Shown piece by piece: positions 62,005-64,000 of a DNA stretch of 64,000 nt (positions within the stretch are counted from its first letter, which is position 1; the number at the start of each line of letters is the position of its first letter). Source of the DNA: Bacteroidales bacterium (lineage in GTDB: Bacteria > Bacteroidota > Bacteroidia > Bacteroidales > UBA932); the NCBI GenBank assembly GCA_016291185.1, contig JAEFAI010000005.1:1-64000 (forward strand). Direction: 5' to 3'. The translations under genes and the position numbers were made by a program. Under the pieces are notes generated by a model. The model searched no databases and was not told the origin of the DNA. It was given only the letters and a program-made list of their open reading frames with translations.

Positions 62005-63369
62005 ATGGAGCGTCGTCGCGAATTGTTCGGCGGCCGCAGTGCGGCCATCTTCGCCCTGGCGGGCTCCGCCATCGGCCTGGGCAACATCTGGCGTTTCCCT
62101 TATATGGTCGGCCAGACAGGCGGCGCAGCTTTTATCATCATCTATCTGGTCTGCTGCCTGCTGCTCTCGTTGCCGATTTTCCTGGCGGAAGCCATCATCG
62201 GCCATCGCACGCAGGCGGGCACCTTCGGCGCCATGGAGCAGCTCGCTCCCGGCACGAAGTGGAAGTGGATGGGCCTGCTGACGGTGGTCTCTCCGCTGAT
62301 CATTCTCTCCTACTACAGTGTCGTGGGCGGTTGGTCCATCGGCTATCTCTGGCAAGCGCTGACCAGCGGTTTCCATGCCTCCGAACTGGGCTCGGTGAGC
62401 TCGGCTTTCGGCGACTTCATCGCCAGCCCCGGCCGCTCGCTGCTTTTCCACACGCTCTTCCTGAGCGGCTGCGCGGCCATCGTTTCAGCCGGCGTGAAGT
62501 CCGGCATCGAGCGTTTCAACAAATTTTCCATGCCGCTGCTCTTCGTGCTGATCGTGGTCATCATGGTCTATTCCCTGATGCTGCCGGGCGCTTCTGCCGG
62601 CGTGGAGTATCTGGTGAAGCCGGATTTCAGCAAGATCACCCCTTCGGGTATCGCTGCGGCCATGGGACAGAGCTTTTTCTCGCTGTCGCTGGGTGTTGGA
62701 ACCATCTTGACGTATAGTTCATACATTCACAGCAAAGAAAACATTCTTGTTACTGGTTTGGGGACGGTCGGATTCGATTTGCTCTTTGCCTTGATCGCGG
62801 GCTTCGCCATCATGCCGGCGGTGTTCGCCGCCGGGATTGAGCCGGGCGCTGGACCGGGTCTCATCTTCGAAACCCTGCCCTATATTTTTGCCAAAATGGG
62901 CGCTACAGTGCCCTGGCTGAGCGCTTTAGTGGCCGCTCTCTTTTTTGTAACAATTGTGTTCGCAGCATTTACCTCGGCTATTTCGATGTTCGAGGTGGGG
63001 GTGGCCTACCTCGTCGAACAGCGGGGCCTGACCCGGGGCCGCGCGACGCTGCTGATTTTCTTCGGCACCTGGATTCTTGGGGCGCTGTGCTCGCTGTCCT
63101 TCGGCCCGCTGGCGGAGGTCAAGCTTTTTGGCCTGTCGATTTTCAGCTTCTGCGACATGCTGACGTCCAACTTCCTGATGACTTTCGGCGGCTTGCTCTT
63201 TGTGCTTTTCGTGGGGTGGAAGATGGACCGGAAGGTGGTGCGCGACGAGTTCACCTGCGGCGGCACCGCTCGCTTCAACGGCGTCGTTTTCGATGCCTTC
63301 TGGTTCCTGTTGCGCTACATCGCCCCGCCCGCCATCGTCATCATCTTCCTGACGAACTTCTTTGTTTAG
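62005..63369 (+). CDS. Sodium-dependent transporter, NSS family (copy 2)
   Basis: A 454-residue paralogue of copy 1, starting directly after its stop codon. It has the same ALAGSAIGLGNIWRFPYMV, SYYSVVGGW and GQSFFSLSLGVGTI motifs. A stretch of 50 bases is identical to copy 1 (61441-61490 and 62800-62849), while neighbouring parts differ more, which suggests gene conversion or strong selection. Helix 1-3 loops and the C-terminal third differ, so the substrates may be different. Confidence 0.92.
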   Translation: MERRRELFGGRSAAIFALAGSAIGLGNIWRFPYMVGQTGGAAFIIIYLVCCLLLSLPIFLAEAIIGHRTQAGTFGAMEQLAPGTKWKWMGLLTVVSPLIILSYYSVVGGWSIGYLWQALTSGFHASELGSVSSAFGDFIASPGRSLLFHTLFLSGCAAIVSAGVKSGIERFNKFSMPLLFVLIVVIMVYSLMLPGASAGVEYLVKPDFSKITPSGIAAAMGQSFFSLSLGVGTILTYSSYIHSKENILVTGLGTVGFDLLFALIAGFAIMPAVFAAGIEPGAGPGLIFETLPYIFAKMGATVPWLSALVAALFFVTIVFAAFTSAISMFEVGVAYLVEQRGLTRGRATLLIFFGTWILGALCSLSFGPLAEVKLFGLSIFSFCDMLTSNFLMTFGGLLFVLFVGWKMDRKVVRDEFTCGGTARFNGVVFDAFWFLLRYIAPPAIVIIFLTNFFV

Positions 63370-63387
63370 ATGGCGGACGTTCTCGTT

Positions 63388-63433
63388 TTTCGCCGGTCGC
63401 GCGTTGGCCGCCCGCGGGGGAAGACCGGCGAAA
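63388..63433. repeat. Long hairpin after the symporter genes
   Basis: Arms TTTCGCCGGTC (63388-63398) and GACCGGCGAAA (63423-63433) are perfect 11-base complements with a 24-base GC-rich spacer. The arms resemble the inner part of the palindromic family, but the GTCAT flank is missing. It could end the symporter message; no T-run follows. Confidence 0.55.
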
Positions 63434-63503
63434 GTCAAATCTTCAGGCAGTTTTTCAGACATTCTCCGTTATCTAAGTGAAGATTCTTCAAAACAACGTG
63501 TCG

Positions 63504-64000
63504 ATGGATGAGAAGGACCTGGTGCGCCGGTGTCAAACCGGCGAACCTGGCGCAAGGCTGGAAATGTACGAGACCTACGCAGGGCGGGTGCTGGCTGTGT
63601 GCCGGCGCTATATCCGGGAGAGCGACCGCGCGCGGGATCTCGTGCACGACACCTTCCTGAAAGCCTGGGACTCCCTGGGATCCTTCCATCCGCGCCGGAC
63701 GGGTTCGCTGGGCGCCTGGCTGTCGCAGATCGCCGCCCACCTCTCGGTGGACGAACTGCGCCGCCGCAAGCTGCTGGTCCTGGAGGATGCGTCATTCGTC
63801 GGCTGGGCCGGCGAAGCCTCCATCGACGAGACCCGCCTGCGTCAGGCTCCCGTCGAGGAACTGATCGAGCTGATCGCCGCGCTCCCGGAAGGCTACCGGG
63901 CGGTGTTCAACCTCTTCTGCCTCGACGGCCTGTCCCATCGGGAGATTGCCCGGCTGCTCGGCATCACGGAGAAGACTTCACAGACCCAATACCTCAAGGC
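63504..64000 (+). CDS. ECF-type RNA polymerase sigma factor, 5' part
   Basis: An open frame of 165 codons that continues past the right edge. The product starts MDEKDLVRRCQTGEPGA, has a sigma-2 region with RYIRESDRARDLVHDTFLKA (35-54) and WDSLGSF, and a sigma-4 region with LPEGYRAVFNLFCLDGLSHR and EIARLLGITEKTSQTQY near the edge, which is the helix-turn-helix. These are the ECF hallmarks. The linker between the two (residues 96-105) is encoded by a palindromic element. Such sigma factors in Bacteroidales often pair with an anti-sigma gene downstream, which is outside the window. Confidence 0.92.
   Translation, partial: MDEKDLVRRCQTGEPGARLEMYETYAGRVLAVCRRYIRESDRARDLVHDTFLKAWDSLGSFHPRRTGSLGAWLSQIAAHLSVDELRRRKLLVLEDASFVGWAGEASIDETRLRQAPVEELIELIAALPEGYRAVFNLFCLDGLSHREIARLLGITEKTSQTQYLK
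63791..63818 (+). repeat. Palindromic element inside the ECF sigma gene
   Basis: Begins GTCATTCG, with arms TTCGTCGG and CCGGCGAA (one T-G pair) and loop CTGGG. It is read in frame as ASFVGWAGEAS in the flexible linker between the sigma-2 and sigma-4 domains. Confidence 0.7.

Noticed and set aside
1..64000. tRNA, rRNA, CRISPR arrays, insertion sequences and prophage genes
   Set aside because: I looked through the intergenic gaps, all shorter than 300 bases, and saw no tRNA-like fold, no regularly spaced repeats and no transposase or phage gene.

Overview
The window reads as a chromosomal segment of a GC-rich (near 60% by eye) member of the Bacteroidales, probably an uncultured gut or rumen lineage. 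The signs are a SusC/SusD pair with a hybrid two-component sensor, a single-chain glycyl-tRNA synthetase, fimbrillin-type and DUF5106/TlpA lipoproteins, almost no Shine-Dalgarno sequences, and repeated TAnnTTTG promoter boxes, the Bacteroidetes -7 element. The species cannot be named from this sequence alone. Both window edges cut genes: glyQS on the left and an ECF sigma factor on the right.

Layout. 0-11.5 kb is housekeeping: glyQS, folK, a DUF59 protein, sufE and sufS (minus strand), ruvA, mnmG-ybeY, tonB, hflX, and ruvB-frdA-frdB, where the fumarate reductase genes lack a neighbouring cytochrome b gene. 11.5-11.76 kb is an AT-rich gap between the divergent ruvB and mfd that holds a cluster of DnaA-box-like 9-mers and could be a replication origin. 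11.8-21.1 kb carries mfd, coaX and an envelope run (outer-membrane protein, TPR protein, lptC, ppiD). 21-33 kb is mixed: galK, a secreted EEP-fold hydrolase, a 46-residue peptide gene upstream of a fimbrillin-like lipoprotein, ychF, a CpXC protein, a cysteine hydrolase, uxuA with a short-chain dehydrogenase, a membrane LytTR regulator, an ExbB-like protein and two thioredoxin-fold lipoproteins.

33.4-54.3 kb is a polysaccharide utilization locus that fits (methyl)glucuronoxylan or its oligosaccharides: cytoplasmic GH43, GPH sugar symporter, secreted GH115, HTCS regulator, SusC, SusD, a DUF6057 membrane protein, a beta-propeller lipoprotein with a CxxCH haem motif, GH67 alpha-glucuronidase and an SGNH esterase. 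The uxuA/SDR pair at 27.4-29.4 kb could take up the glucuronate released. No endoxylanase is present in the window. 54.3-63.4 kb holds a metallopeptidase/propeller/barrel outer-membrane protein, the operon DUF5106 lipoprotein-galM-thyA-folA, and two tandem sodium-symporter paralogues; an ECF sigma factor begins at 63.5 kb.

The most unusual signal is a family of short palindromic elements (GTCAT, a GC-rich hairpin, then ATC) at eleven sites. Most lie between genes, but three lie in frame inside mfd, the EEP hydrolase gene and the ECF sigma gene, and one supplies the last codons and stop of the LytTR gene. This resembles the coding-sequence palindromes known from Rickettsia.
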